A stretch of DNA of 15,872 bases, from the NCBI GenBank assembly GCA_041913505.1, contig JAYSFC010000088.1, forward strand, positions 1-15,872, given 5' to 3'. The stretch comes from JAYSFC01 sp041913505. Lineage in GTDB: Bacteria > Pseudomonadota > Gammaproteobacteria > Burkholderiales > Burkholderiaceae_C. The notes below the pieces were generated by a model, which made no database searches, had not been told where the DNA came from, and saw nothing but the letters and a program-made list of their open reading frames with translations. This document shows, piece after piece, positions 8,301-15,186 of the stretch; the first letter of the stretch is position 1, and each line of letters starts with the position of its first letter. The translations under genes and the position numbers were made by a program.

Positions 8301-11300
8301 ATGGGTGGCCCGAAGACTTCGTGCTGGAAGAGGTGGTTCTCGACGCTGGTGAGGCGCTGCAGCCTCGTGAGGAGCCTGCGCCGGTTGCGGAGGAAGTGCC
8401 ACCGTCTGTTGCCGAGGCCGATGTTCCGCACGATGTGCCGGCTCCTGAGGAACCTCATGATCTCCTTGAGGCACCCGTCGTCGAGCCCAGCGCGGAAGTG
8501 CCCGCCGACGAAGCGGTCAAGGTCATCGAATCCTTGCGCATTGGCATACCGCTCTACAACGTGTACCTCAACGAGGCGGACGAATGGTCGCGCCGCCTCG
8601 TGACGTCGTTGCAGGAATGGTCCCTCGAACTGCACGAGCCCTTGCCCGACACGGCGGTGGCCCTTGCGCACTCGTTGGCGGGTAGTTCCGCCACCGTGGG
8701 CTTCGAGGCGCTGTCCGAGATGGCCCGCACCCTGGAGCATGCGCTGCAGCACGTGCAGTTGCAGCCACGCGGTCTGCCCTCACAGGCGCAGACCTTCCTG
8801 GCGGCGGCGGACGATGTGCGCCGGTTGCTGCACCAGTTCGCCGCGGGCTTCCTTAAGGAGCCCAACCCGCAGATTCTCGAAGAGTTGCGCCAGATCCTGC
8901 ACACCGAAGTCAGCAGCGGTCTGGTGCCGCTGGAGGACGGCGTGGCCGAGGACGACTTCCTGTCGCTGGTGGACGCGCCACCTGCAGCGCCAGCGGCCGG
9001 GGCGGCCCGCACGTCCGTGGCGCCGGCCCTGTCGCTCGTGCACGACGCGGATCGGCAGGTCGATGAAGCCATTGCGCAGGCGGTGGCGCGCGGCGGGGAC
9101 ATCGATGACGACATCGATGCCCTCGACGTGATCGATCCCGATCTCTTCCCGATCTTCGAGGAGGAAGCGATAGAGTTGTTGCCTGCGCTGGGCGCAGCGC
9201 TGCGCCAGTGGTCTGCGCGGCCAGAGAACATGGGGGCGCGCAGCGAAGTGCTGCGTGCTCTGCACACGCTCAAGGGCAGTTCGCGCCTTGCGGGTGCCAT
9301 GCGGCTGGGCGAAATGGCACACCGGCTCGAATCTGCGGTGGAGCACGCGGGCACCGAAGACCTGAGCGCCGAAAAGATAGAACCCCTGTTGGCAGGTTTT
9401 GATGGCCTGCAGGCCAGCTTCGAGGCGCTGCGCACCATCGGCGCGCAGGGTGCCGTGGCCCCTGCCGAGCCATTGGTTGCTGAAGAGGCGGTCGTGCCCG
9501 CGGATGCGGGGGAGCCTGTTCAGGCAGCACCGGAAGCCTCCGCCGTTCCCGCTCCGGTGCGCTTGCCGGCCGCTTCGCAACTCGTGCCATTGCGCACGGC
9601 TGCGAACCAGTCGGTGCGCGTGCGCGCCCAGTTGCTCGACCGCCTGGTGAATCAGGCCGGCGAGGTGTTGATCGCGCGCTCCCGTCTGGATGCGCGCATG
9701 ATGCAGGTGAAGGGTTCGCTGGGCGACCTGTCGGGCAACCTGGAGCGTCTGCGCCAGCAATTGCGTGATATCGAGGTGCAGGCTGAAACCCAGATGCAGT
9801 CGCGCCTCGCGCAGTCCAAGGACACCGCGGCAGGCTTTGACCCGCTTGAGTTCGACCGCTTCACACGGGTGCAGGAGCTCACGCGCATGATGGCAGAGTC
9901 GGTGAACGACGTGGCCACGGTGCAGCGTAATTTGCAGCGGGCCCTGGAGGGTGCGGAGGACGACCTCATTGCGCAGGGCCGCCAGGCGCGCGAGTTGCAG
10001 CGTGACCTGCTGCGCACGCGCATGGTGGAATTCGAGAGCATCGCTGAGCGCCTCTATGCCGTGGTGCGCCAGGCTTCGAAGGAAACGGGCAAGCAGATCA
10101 AGCTCGATATCTCGGGCGGTACCATCGAGATGGACCGTGGCGTGCTCGATCGCATGACCCCGGCATTCGAACACTTGCTGCGCAACTGCGTGGCCCATGG
10201 CATCGAGTCGCCGCAAGAGCGTGCGGCTCAGGGCAAGCCTGCGACGGGTGTCATCACGGTGGCGTTGAACCATGAAGGCAACGACGTGTCCGTCGAGTTC
10301 CGTGACGATGGCGCTGGTCTTGATATCGAGCGCATCCGTGCCAAGGCCGTGGCGCAAGGACTGATTGCGCCCGATGCCGAGGTGGGAAATGCCGAAGCGG
10401 CCGACTTGGTCTTCATGCCGGGCTTCTCCACGGCCAAGGAGGTGACAGGCCTTGCAGGGCGCGGCATCGGCATGGACGTGGTGCGCTCCGAGATCAACGC
10501 CCTGGGCGGGCGTATCGAGACCCGCACTGAAAAGGGTCAGGGCACCGCGTTCCGCATGGTGCTGCCGTTGACCACCGCAGTGACCCAGGTGGTCATGTTG
10601 CGCTCCGGGGATTTGTCGGTGGGCGTGCCCGCCAACCTTGTGGAAATCGTGCGTCGCACCACGGGCGCAGAGCTCGAGGAGGCCTACCGCTCAGGTCAGT
10701 TCCGGGAGGGCGGCGAGGTGTTGCCGTTCTTCTGGTCGGGCTCGCTGCTGCAGTCGTCCACGCGCAGCGTGGAGGCGACGGGCAAGACGCGCCCCGTAGT
10801 GATTTTCCGCAGTGCCTCGCAGCGCATGGCCATGCACGTGGATGAAGTGCTGGGGAACCAGGAAGTCGTGGTGAAGAACCTCGGCCCGCAGCTGTCGCGG
10901 CTGCCAGGCCTGGCGGGCATGTCGGTGTTGGCGTCTGGTGCGGTGGTGCTGATCTACAACCCCGTGGCCCTGGCCACGGTGTATGGCGAGCAGGTCCGCG
11001 CGCAGGGCAGCCACCTGCCCGTGGCGCTCGACCCGCAGCCCGAAGCCGCCGTGGTTCCCAAAAAGGCTGCGCCAGGGCTGTCTGGCGCAAGCCAGGTGCC
11101 CCTGGTGCTCGTGGTGGACGACTCGATCACGGTGCGGCGCGTCACGCAGCGCCTGCTGCAGCGCGAAGGCTACCGCGTCGTGCTCGCCGCTGATGGCTTG
11201 CAGGCCCTGGAGCGGCTGCAGGAGGAGCGGCCGGCTGTGGTGCTGTCCGATATCGAGATGCCGCGCATGGATGGCTTCGATCTCGCGCGTAACATCCGGG

Positions 11301-11482
11301 GTGATGCGGCACTGCACGATCTGCCGATCATCATGATCACCTCGCGGATCGCCGAAAAGCACCGCGAGCATGCGTTGGAACTGGGCGTGAACCACTACCT
11401 GGGCAAGCCCTATTCGGACGAAGAACTGCTGAGCCTGGTTCAGCACTACGCGGCCAAGGCTGCCGCCATGGCCGAGGCATAG
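5360..11482 (+). CDS. chpA: ChpA/PilL, CheA-type hybrid histidine kinase of the pilus chemosensory system
   Basis: This 2040-residue cytosolic kinase is expected to take signals from PilJ via PilI and phosphorylate PilG and PilH. Canonical Hpt motifs lie at His722 (FHTLKGSSRMVG) and His1302 (LHTLKGSSRLAG); a variant lies at His1104 (AHSLAGSSATVG). Two N-terminal modules align with the same fold but are altered: HQACGALEMVG at His73, and AQMRGVLSVLG, where Ala505 replaces the His. Acidic Pro/Ala/Glu-rich linkers run at about 611-680 and 815-1053. The CheA core follows: a dimerisation region (from about 1406), ATPase N box HLLRNCVAHGIE (1605-1616), G1 DDGAG (1649-1653) and G2 GRGIG (1700-1704). 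A CheW-like domain (about 1745-1890) and a receiver with Asp1920-Asp1921, Asp1964 and Lys2016 complete it. GGGGA at 5348-5352 serves the ATG. Pseudomonas ChpA is longer, with eight phosphotransfer modules. Confidence 0.95.
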   Translation: MSSIDAANAAATEWTQGEQDLGPLAWVLDELRKSLDGAAKAMHRFVRDAELARESDLASLDAGPLRIARQQLHQACGALEMVGMGPPALLLRAMEAAVQKFVQRPEQCSDDAASVIERASFALIEYLEHVLAGKPVSPVALFPQYRDTQALVGAERVHPADLWPAERRLREPEFPVQAAPLPYGAEARARLDSAVLRIVKSADAAAAAEMRDTCLGFVAAQSQGNIRTFWKLSAAFFEAMAQRLLPSDVYVKRVASRVLLQYAAFAKGDDTLSDRLVQDLLFFCSQAQPASDDAPATALLNAVRGTFNLGRFRPVDYETARFGRFDPALLAQARKRIAAATETWSALAGGDRAKLKPALDQFSLVCDSVIKLLPGSDTLAQALARAVESTARSGEPPSAALAMEVATSVLYLQATFDDLDSTSDGMVERANRLADRLDQVLGGAESAPLEPWMEELYRRVSDRQTMGSVVDELRGTLGEAEKALDQFFRNPVDLTGLAPVPGHLAQMRGVLSVLGLDQASLAVARMRDTVERLLINEVPESERQSVFEKLGNSLGALGFLIDMLSYQRAMARKLFVYDEELGELRILMGRTRSRASDSAEEVPARLEERSAAPLPDTVPRYTPPVVEPPPAQVLEPAPAPELQALLSDLKFEEAPAPQEAVAEPVPVPSPMPASQEEAEDELLDIFLEEAREVVVTGLAAVDALGKEPGDLSEQTTLRRAFHTLKGSSRMVGLNDFGEAGWSMEQMLNAWLAEQKPMPPAMLALAGEALQGFSQWGEAIAQGDAGAWQSEPFRVAADAMRLRGERLPLILPGMAAAAPELQPAVEGDAKAEQEPLSLETADQAAALPEIAAVELSFPEPEALPVVPEGAPELDFAPTEVPAHLAEPEAAIDIVLPEAEEIVDFSSFTEAAHAPAPALPESEPAPEAELEAFEPIAFELSFPEEHGTLPQREESLASEGKSVPDVDHLLEPVPEPVAPPVVDGWPEDFVLEEVVLDAGEALQPREEPAPVAEEVPPSVAEADVPHDVPAPEEPHDLLEAPVVEPSAEVPADEAVKVIESLRIGIPLYNVYLNEADEWSRRLVTSLQEWSLELHEPLPDTAVALAHSLAGSSATVGFEALSEMARTLEHALQHVQLQPRGLPSQAQTFLAAADDVRRLLHQFAAGFLKEPNPQILEELRQILHTEVSSGLVPLEDGVAEDDFLSLVDAPPAAPAAGAARTSVAPALSLVHDADRQVDEAIAQAVARGGDIDDDIDALDVIDPDLFPIFEEEAIELLPALGAALRQWSARPENMGARSEVLRALHTLKGSSRLAGAMRLGEMAHRLESAVEHAGTEDLSAEKIEPLLAGFDGLQASFEALRTIGAQGAVAPAEPLVAEEAVVPADAGEPVQAAPEASAVPAPVRLPAASQLVPLRTAANQSVRVRAQLLDRLVNQAGEVLIARSRLDARMMQVKGSLGDLSGNLERLRQQLRDIEVQAETQMQSRLAQSKDTAAGFDPLEFDRFTRVQELTRMMAESVNDVATVQRNLQRALEGAEDDLIAQGRQARELQRDLLRTRMVEFESIAERLYAVVRQASKETGKQIKLDISGGTIEMDRGVLDRMTPAFEHLLRNCVAHGIESPQERAAQGKPATGVITVALNHEGNDVSVEFRDDGAGLDIERIRAKAVAQGLIAPDAEVGNAEAADLVFMPGFSTAKEVTGLAGRGIGMDVVRSEINALGGRIETRTEKGQGTAFRMVLPLTTAVTQVVMLRSGDLSVGVPANLVEIVRRTTGAELEEAYRSGQFREGGEVLPFFWSGSLLQSSTRSVEATGKTRPVVIFRSASQRMAMHVDEVLGNQEVVVKNLGPQLSRLPGLAGMSVLASGAVVLIYNPVALATVYGEQVRAQGSHLPVALDPQPEAAVVPKKAAPGLSGASQVPLVLVVDDSITVRRVTQRLLQREGYRVVLAADGLQALERLQEERPAVVLSDIEMPRMDGFDLARNIRGDAALHDLPIIMITSRIAEKHREHALELGVNHYLGKPYSDEELLSLVQHYAAKAAAMAEA

Positions 11483-11489
11483 GAACCTG

Positions 11490-11520
11490 CCGCCGGAGAT
11501 GCCTCGGGCGTTTCCGGCGG
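11490..11520 (+). other. Strong hairpin between chpA and the pilU-like gene
   Basis: CCGCCGGAGATGCC (11490-11503) and GGCGTTTCCGGCGG (11507-11520) form a 14-base-pair stem with two G-T wobbles and a three-base loop, TCG. It begins 8 bases after the chpA stop codon. No T run follows, so it is not a textbook intrinsic terminator. It could protect the 3' end of the chpA message, cause partial termination, or tune expression of the downstream ATPase. A 10-base perfect palindrome, GCGGCGCCGC, follows at 11528-11537. Confidence 0.6.
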
Positions 11521-11562
11521 TGACGATGCGGCGCCGCTGCGTAGTGGCGCAAGGAGGCAGGC

Positions 11563-12696
11563 ATGGAAACCCCTGCAGCACCCACTGGCGACGAGCGCCT
11601 GTTGTCGTGCCTGGCCGTGATGGTGCGGGAGGGTGCGTCCGACCTGTTCCTGCTGGCCGGCGCACCGCCCACCATCAAACGCCAGGGGGCGTTCATTCCC
11701 ATTACCCAGGCGCCTTTGAGCGCTTCACAGGCGCGTGAGCTGGCGCTGTCCGTGCTGCTGCCTGGGCAGGCGGAGCAGTTCGCGCAGCAGAAGGAGTGGG
11801 ATCTTGCGTTCGATGCGCCCAACGTGGGGCGCTTTCGCCTCAACATCATGGTGCACCGGGGGCAGGTGGGGATGGTGGCACGCCATGTGCCGGCCGAGGT
11901 AGCTCCGCTCGCTTCCCTGGGGCTGCCGCCCGTGCTCCAGCAGCTGGCGCTGCTCAAAAGCGGTCTGGTGCTGACCGTGGGAGCCGCAGGCTCGGGCAAG
12001 ACGACCACGCTGGCGTCCATGCTGGACCATCGCAACCGCACCGTTGCGGGCCACATCCTCACCATTGAGGACCCGATCGAGTACCTGCACTCGCACCATC
12101 GCTCACTCGTGACGCAGCGCGAGGTGGGGATTGACACCCTCTCGTACGACGAGGCCTTGCGCCATGCGATGCGCGAGGCGCCGAACGTCATTCTGATCGG
12201 CGAGATTCGCGACCGTGTCACGATGCAGCATGCGATGCACTACGCGGAGTCGGGGCATCTGTGCATGTCCACGCTGCACGCCGCCAACGCGAGCCAAGCC
12301 ATCCAGCGCATCCTGAACTTCTTCCCGGAAACTGCGCACCAGCAGCTGTTGATGGACCTGTCGCTCAATCTGCAGGCAATCGTGGCGCTGCGCCTCATTA
12401 TGGGTTTGCAGGGCCGCCTGGTGCCTGCCACCGAGGTCATGCTGCACACGCCTTACGTCGCGGATTTGATCCAGAAAGGCCAGTTGGATGAAATCAAGAC
12501 CGCGATCCGGCGCGGCGGCGAGCCTGGCATGGTCAGCTTCGACCAGTCGTTGTTCGCGCTGCAGGAATCGGGCGCGATCAGCGCGGCCGAGGCCATCGCG
12601 CATGCCGACAGCCGCACCGACCTCACGCTGCGCATCCGCCTGTCCTCGGGGGGCAAGGGGGGGGATGGTGCTGGGGGGCTTACGCAGACGTCTTGA
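11563..12696 (+). CDS. pilU: PilT/PilU-family type IV pilus retraction ATPase (PilU-like)
   Basis: This 377-residue cytosolic AAA-type secretion ATPase belongs to the PilT/PilU family that powers pilus retraction as a hexamer. Motifs in order: Walker A GAAGSGKTT (140-148), Asp box ILTIEDPIEY (165-174) with Glu169, Walker B VILIGEIRD (209-217) with Glu214, and His box HLCMSTLHAANA (232-243) with His239. The end of the His box (RILNFFP) and the SFDQSLF stretch (325-331) are closer to PilU than to PilT, and the PilT AIRNLI motif is not seen. AAGGAGG at 11551-11557 is a perfect ribosome site. It follows chpA by 80 bases, so it probably belongs to the cluster. Its Gly-rich last residues are encoded by G runs that overlap phr. 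The exact paralogue name is less certain than the family. Confidence 0.85.
   Translation: METPAAPTGDERLLSCLAVMVREGASDLFLLAGAPPTIKRQGAFIPITQAPLSASQARELALSVLLPGQAEQFAQQKEWDLAFDAPNVGRFRLNIMVHRGQVGMVARHVPAEVAPLASLGLPPVLQQLALLKSGLVLTVGAAGSGKTTTLASMLDHRNRTVAGHILTIEDPIEYLHSHHRSLVTQREVGIDTLSYDEALRHAMREAPNVILIGEIRDRVTMQHAMHYAESGHLCMSTLHAANASQAIQRILNFFPETAHQQLLMDLSLNLQAIVALRLIMGLQGRLVPATEVMLHTPYVADLIQKGQLDEIKTAIRRGGEPGMVSFDQSLFALQESGAISAAEAIAHADSRTDLTLRIRLSSGGKGGDGAGGLTQTS
12648..12678 (+). repeat. Cluster of G runs (G6, G8, G6), possible G-quadruplex
   Basis: Within 31 bases the plus strand holds three guanine runs: six G at 12648-12653, eight at 12657-12664 and six at 12673-12678. They are separated by CAA and ATGGTGCT. 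The eight-base run can supply two triplets, so four G3 tracts with short loops are available for a quadruplex in the DNA or in the pilU-like mRNA. The cluster encodes the GGKGGDGAGG tail of the ATPase and ends two bases before the phr stop codon. Folding is inferred from sequence alone. Confidence 0.6.
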
Positions 12697-14149
12697 CCAC
12701 GGCGTAGCGGTCCAGCGTGCGTTGGCGCGCCACGTCATGGTCCACGATGGGCGCGGGGTAATTCCGGCCCAGCGTGATGCCTGCAGCTTCCAGGTCGACG
12801 GGGCGTGCGCGCCAGGGAGCATGCAGCGCGCGCACCGGCAGCCGCGCGAGCGCAGGCAGGTAGCGCAGGATGAAGCGCCCGTCGGGATCGAATTTCTCGC
12901 TCTGCGTGATGGGGTTGAAGATGCGGAAATAGGGCTGCGCGTCGCAGCCGCTCGAGCTGGCCCACTGCCAGCCGCCATTGTTGGCGGCCAGGTCGAAGTC
13001 GGTGAGTTTCTCGGCGAAGTAGCGTTCGCCCCAGCGCCAGTCGATGCCCAGATCTTTCACGAGGAAGCTGGCCGTGACCATGCGCAGCCGGTTGTGCATG
13101 TAACCCGTCTGGTTGAGCTGGGCCATGGCCGCGTCGATGAGAGGGTAGCCCGTGCGGCCCTCGCACCAGGCCTGGAACAGGGCTTCGGCTGCCGGGCCGC
13201 GCTCCCACTGGATTGCGTCGTAGGCGGGCTTGAAGCTGCGCTCCACCACATGCGGGTGGTGCGCGAGGATCTGGAAATAGAAATCGCGCCAAACCAGCTC
13301 GCTGAGCCAGGTCGCAGCCCCTGCGCTGCCCGCAAGGCCGAGTTCATGGGCCAGCCGTGCCACCAGGCGCGGCGACAGCGTGCCAAAGCGCATGTGGGCG
13401 CTCAGGTAGCTCGGGCCCTTCACGCCGGGGTAGTCGCGCGCGGTGGCGTAGGCATCGATGCGCGCGAGGAATTCGTCGAGCAGCTGCTGTGCCCCCCGCA
13501 GGCCCAGGGGCATGCGCAGGCGCTGCAGTGCCGTGGTCTCGAAGCCCAGGTCCGCCAGCGCGGGCACGGTACGGCGGTCGCCCTCGGGCCGTGCGGCCAG
13601 GTGCTGTGCGTAGCGCTCCGTGGGATACGCCTGCAGAAAGAACGGCTCCAGCTTGCGCAGCCAGGCATTCTTGTAGGGCGTGAAGACGCTGAAGGGAGTG
13701 CCCGACTGCGTGAGCACTTCGTCGCGCCCGAACACCATGTGGTCCTTGAAGCGGTGGAAGGCGCACCCCGCGCTGGCGAGTGCCCCACGCACCCGCTCGT
13801 CCCGCTGCCGGGCGGCGGGCTCGTCGTCGAGGTTCGCGAACACCGCCTGTGCGCCCAGGGTCTGGGCCAGCCGGGGAATCTCGTCGGCTGCGGCGCCGTG
13901 GCGCACGATGAGCCCCGCCTCGGGGCGGCCCGCGAGCGCGCGCAGGGCTTCGTCGAGCTGCACCAGTGCTTCGCGGATGAACTCCACGCGCATGTCGGCG
14001 CGGGGCAGGGGCGCGAGGATTTCGGTGTCGAAGACGAAAACGCAGTGCACCTGTGCGCACGAGCGCAGGGCGTGGTACAGCGCGGCATGGTCGCTGGCGC
14101 GCAGATCGCGCCGGAACCAGACCAGCCCTGTGGGAACAGTGGGCTCCAT
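12680..14149 (-). CDS. phr: Deoxyribodipyrimidine photolyase (class I CPD photolyase)
   Basis: This 489-residue flavoprotein uses blue/near-UV light to split cyclobutane pyrimidine dimers in DNA. The N-terminal antenna domain starts with VWFRRDLR (residues 10-17). The FAD domain has GPSYLSAHMRFGTLSPR (245-261), SELVWRDFYFQIL (283-295), GRTGYPLIDAAM (331-342) and AANNGGWQWA (388-397). By alignment with E. coli PhrB, Trp287 should contact the lesion, Trp315, Trp371 and Trp394 form the electron-transfer triad, and Asn390 sits at the flavin. The antenna cofactor cannot be told from sequence. The ATG at 14149 is chosen because homology begins there, although the frame stays open further upstream. 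It is divergent from yqgE with only 21 bases between, and its 3' end overlaps the pilU-like gene by 17 bases. Confidence 0.95.
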   Translation of the reverse strand: MEPTVPTGLVWFRRDLRASDHAALYHALRSCAQVHCVFVFDTEILAPLPRADMRVEFIREALVQLDEALRALAGRPEAGLIVRHGAAADEIPRLAQTLGAQAVFANLDDEPAARQRDERVRGALASAGCAFHRFKDHMVFGRDEVLTQSGTPFSVFTPYKNAWLRKLEPFFLQAYPTERYAQHLAARPEGDRRTVPALADLGFETTALQRLRMPLGLRGAQQLLDEFLARIDAYATARDYPGVKGPSYLSAHMRFGTLSPRLVARLAHELGLAGSAGAATWLSELVWRDFYFQILAHHPHVVERSFKPAYDAIQWERGPAAEALFQAWCEGRTGYPLIDAAMAQLNQTGYMHNRLRMVTASFLVKDLGIDWRWGERYFAEKLTDFDLAANNGGWQWASSSGCDAQPYFRIFNPITQSEKFDPDGRFILRYLPALARLPVRALHAPWRARPVDLEAAGITLGRNYPAPIVDHDVARQRTLDRYAVVKTSA

Positions 14150-14158
14150 GATCACCGT

Positions 14159-14164
14159 TAAAAT
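14159..14164 (+). promoter_or_regulatory. Candidate -10 box for yqgE, placed for a leaderless transcript
   Basis: TAAAAT matches the TATAAT consensus at five of six positions and ends six bases before the yqgE ATG. Transcription would then begin at or next to the A of the start codon. The bases between it and the ATG (TGTCGG) hold no Shine-Dalgarno motif, which fits a leaderless message. I see no good -35 box at 16 to 18 bases distance, which lies inside phr codons. Confidence 0.45.
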
Positions 14165-14170
14165 TGTCGG

Positions 14171-14770
14171 ATGACCGCCGATTCTGCGCCCATCAACCTG
14201 ACGAATCACTTCCTGATCGCCATGCCCGGTCTCGAAGACGAGTCTTTCGCGCGCAGCGTGGTCTACCTGTGCGAGCACAGCGAGCGCGGTGCCCTGGGGC
14301 TCATCATCAACAAGCCCTCCGACATCAGCCTCAAGAAGCTGTTCGACAAGGTCGATCTGTCTTTGGGCCGCGAGGACCTCAGCAACGATCCGGTCTACCA
14401 GGGGGGGCCCGTGCAGACCGAGCGCGGCTTCGTGCTGCACGACCCCATGCTGGTGGGCGAGGCCGAGTCCGACGAGTCGGTCTATGCCTCCACGATGATG
14501 ATCCCGGGCGGCCTGGAGATGACCACCTCCAAGGACGTGCTCGAGGCCCTGGCCGAAGGCGCCGGCCCGCGCCGTGTGCTCGTCACGCTGGGCTACTCGG
14601 CCTGGGGCGAGGGCCAGCTCGAGTCGGAACTGGCGGAGAACAGCTGGCTCACCGTAGGGGCCGACCAGGCCGTGATCTTCGACACGCCCGTGGGCGAGCG
14701 CTACGACCGCGCCCTGGCCCTGCTGGGGCTGCAGACCTGGATGCTCTCGCCCGAGGCGGGTCACGCATGA
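14171..14770 (+). CDS. yqgE: YqgE/AlgH family protein (UPF0301)
   Basis: This 199-residue cytosolic protein belongs to the conserved YqgE/AlgH family. Its biochemical role is not established; in Pseudomonas, AlgH was tied to alginate regulation. The family pattern is clear: LTNHFLIAMPGLEDESFARSV near the N-terminus (about 10-30), HSERGALGLIINKP (about 36-49), a YQGGPVQTERGFVLH block (about 76-90) and LGYSAWGEGQLESEL (about 139-153). It opens the yqgE-ruvX-pyrR-pyrB operon, an order also known from Pseudomonas, and its stop codon overlaps the ruvX start (ATGA). There is no Shine-Dalgarno before the ATG. The frame could be opened further upstream, but the family N-terminus matches this start. 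Confidence 0.94.
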   Translation: MTADSAPINLTNHFLIAMPGLEDESFARSVVYLCEHSERGALGLIINKPSDISLKKLFDKVDLSLGREDLSNDPVYQGGPVQTERGFVLHDPMLVGEAESDESVYASTMMIPGGLEMTTSKDVLEALAEGAGPRRVLVTLGYSAWGEGQLESELAENSWLTVGADQAVIFDTPVGERYDRALALLGLQTWMLSPEAGHA

Positions 14771-15186
14771 GCGGGCAGCCTGCGCCCACCGCCGTTCCCG
14801 CGCATTTCCAGACCTTTCTTGCTTTCGATTTCGGGCTCAAGCGCACGGGCGTGGCCGTGGGCTCGCGCCTGCTGCGCACGGCCAACCCGCAGGAGACCAT
14901 CCGCGCCGAGGGCGACGCGCGCTTCACGCAGGTGGCCGAGCGCATCCGCGACTGGCAGCCCGACGCGCTGGTGATCGGCGTGCCCTACCACCCTGATGGG
15001 GCCGCCCACGAGAACACGGTGCGCGCGCAGAAGTTCGGCCGCCAGCTGCGCGGACGGTTCGGCCTGCCCGTGTACGAAGTGGACGAGCGCTACAGCACCA
15101 CGGAGGCCCATGCGCAGGGTGCGCGCGACGCCGATGCGGCCTCTGCCTGCATCATCCTGGAACAGTTTTTGAGGAGTCTTCCATGA
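14767..15186 (+). CDS. ruvX: RuvX/YqgF, putative Holliday junction resolvase and pre-16S rRNA nuclease
   Basis: This 139-residue RNase H-fold nuclease belongs to the YqgF family. Members take part in 5' maturation of 16S rRNA and are also annotated as Holliday junction resolvases. The active-site pattern is intact: Asp21 in AFDFGLKRTGVA, the GVPYHPDG loop (71-78), DERYSTTEA (106-114) and the C-terminal DADAASACIILEQF helix (121-134) with its acidic residue. The start is set by the ATGA overlap with yqgE. A longer open frame runs upstream, but homology begins only near residue 15 of this model. Its own stop overlaps the pyrR ATG, so the operon is translationally coupled on both sides. Confidence 0.93.
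   Translation: MSGQPAPTAVPAHFQTFLAFDFGLKRTGVAVGSRLLRTANPQETIRAEGDARFTQVAERIRDWQPDALVIGVPYHPDGAAHENTVRAQKFGRQLRGRFGLPVYEVDERYSTTEAHAQGARDADAASACIILEQFLRSLP

Noticed and set aside
7523..9280. Two near-identical short stretches encoding HTLKGSS (7523 and 9263), considered as a DNA repeat
   Set aside because: The similarity is limited to the codons of the conserved Hpt motif and is explained by the repeated domain.
8780..10357. Open frame of 525 codons on the minus strand opposite chpA
   Set aside because: The composition is that of a GC-rich shadow (His, Arg, Leu), no motif is seen, and it lies fully inside the conserved chpA kinase region.
12488..14161. Plus-strand open frame of 557 codons opposite phr
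   Set aside because: It is antisense to a clearly conserved photolyase, has no recognisable domain, and overlaps the end of the pilU-like gene in another frame.
14150..14764. In-frame upstream extension of phr on the minus strand across yqgE
   Set aside because: Photolyase homology begins at GLVWFRRDLR just after the ATG at 14149, and the extension lies antisense to yqgE.
14164..14766. In-frame upstream extension of ruvX across yqgE
   Set aside because: The extension reads the yqgE region out of frame as an Arg-rich sequence. RuvX homology and the ATGA overlap place the start at 14767.
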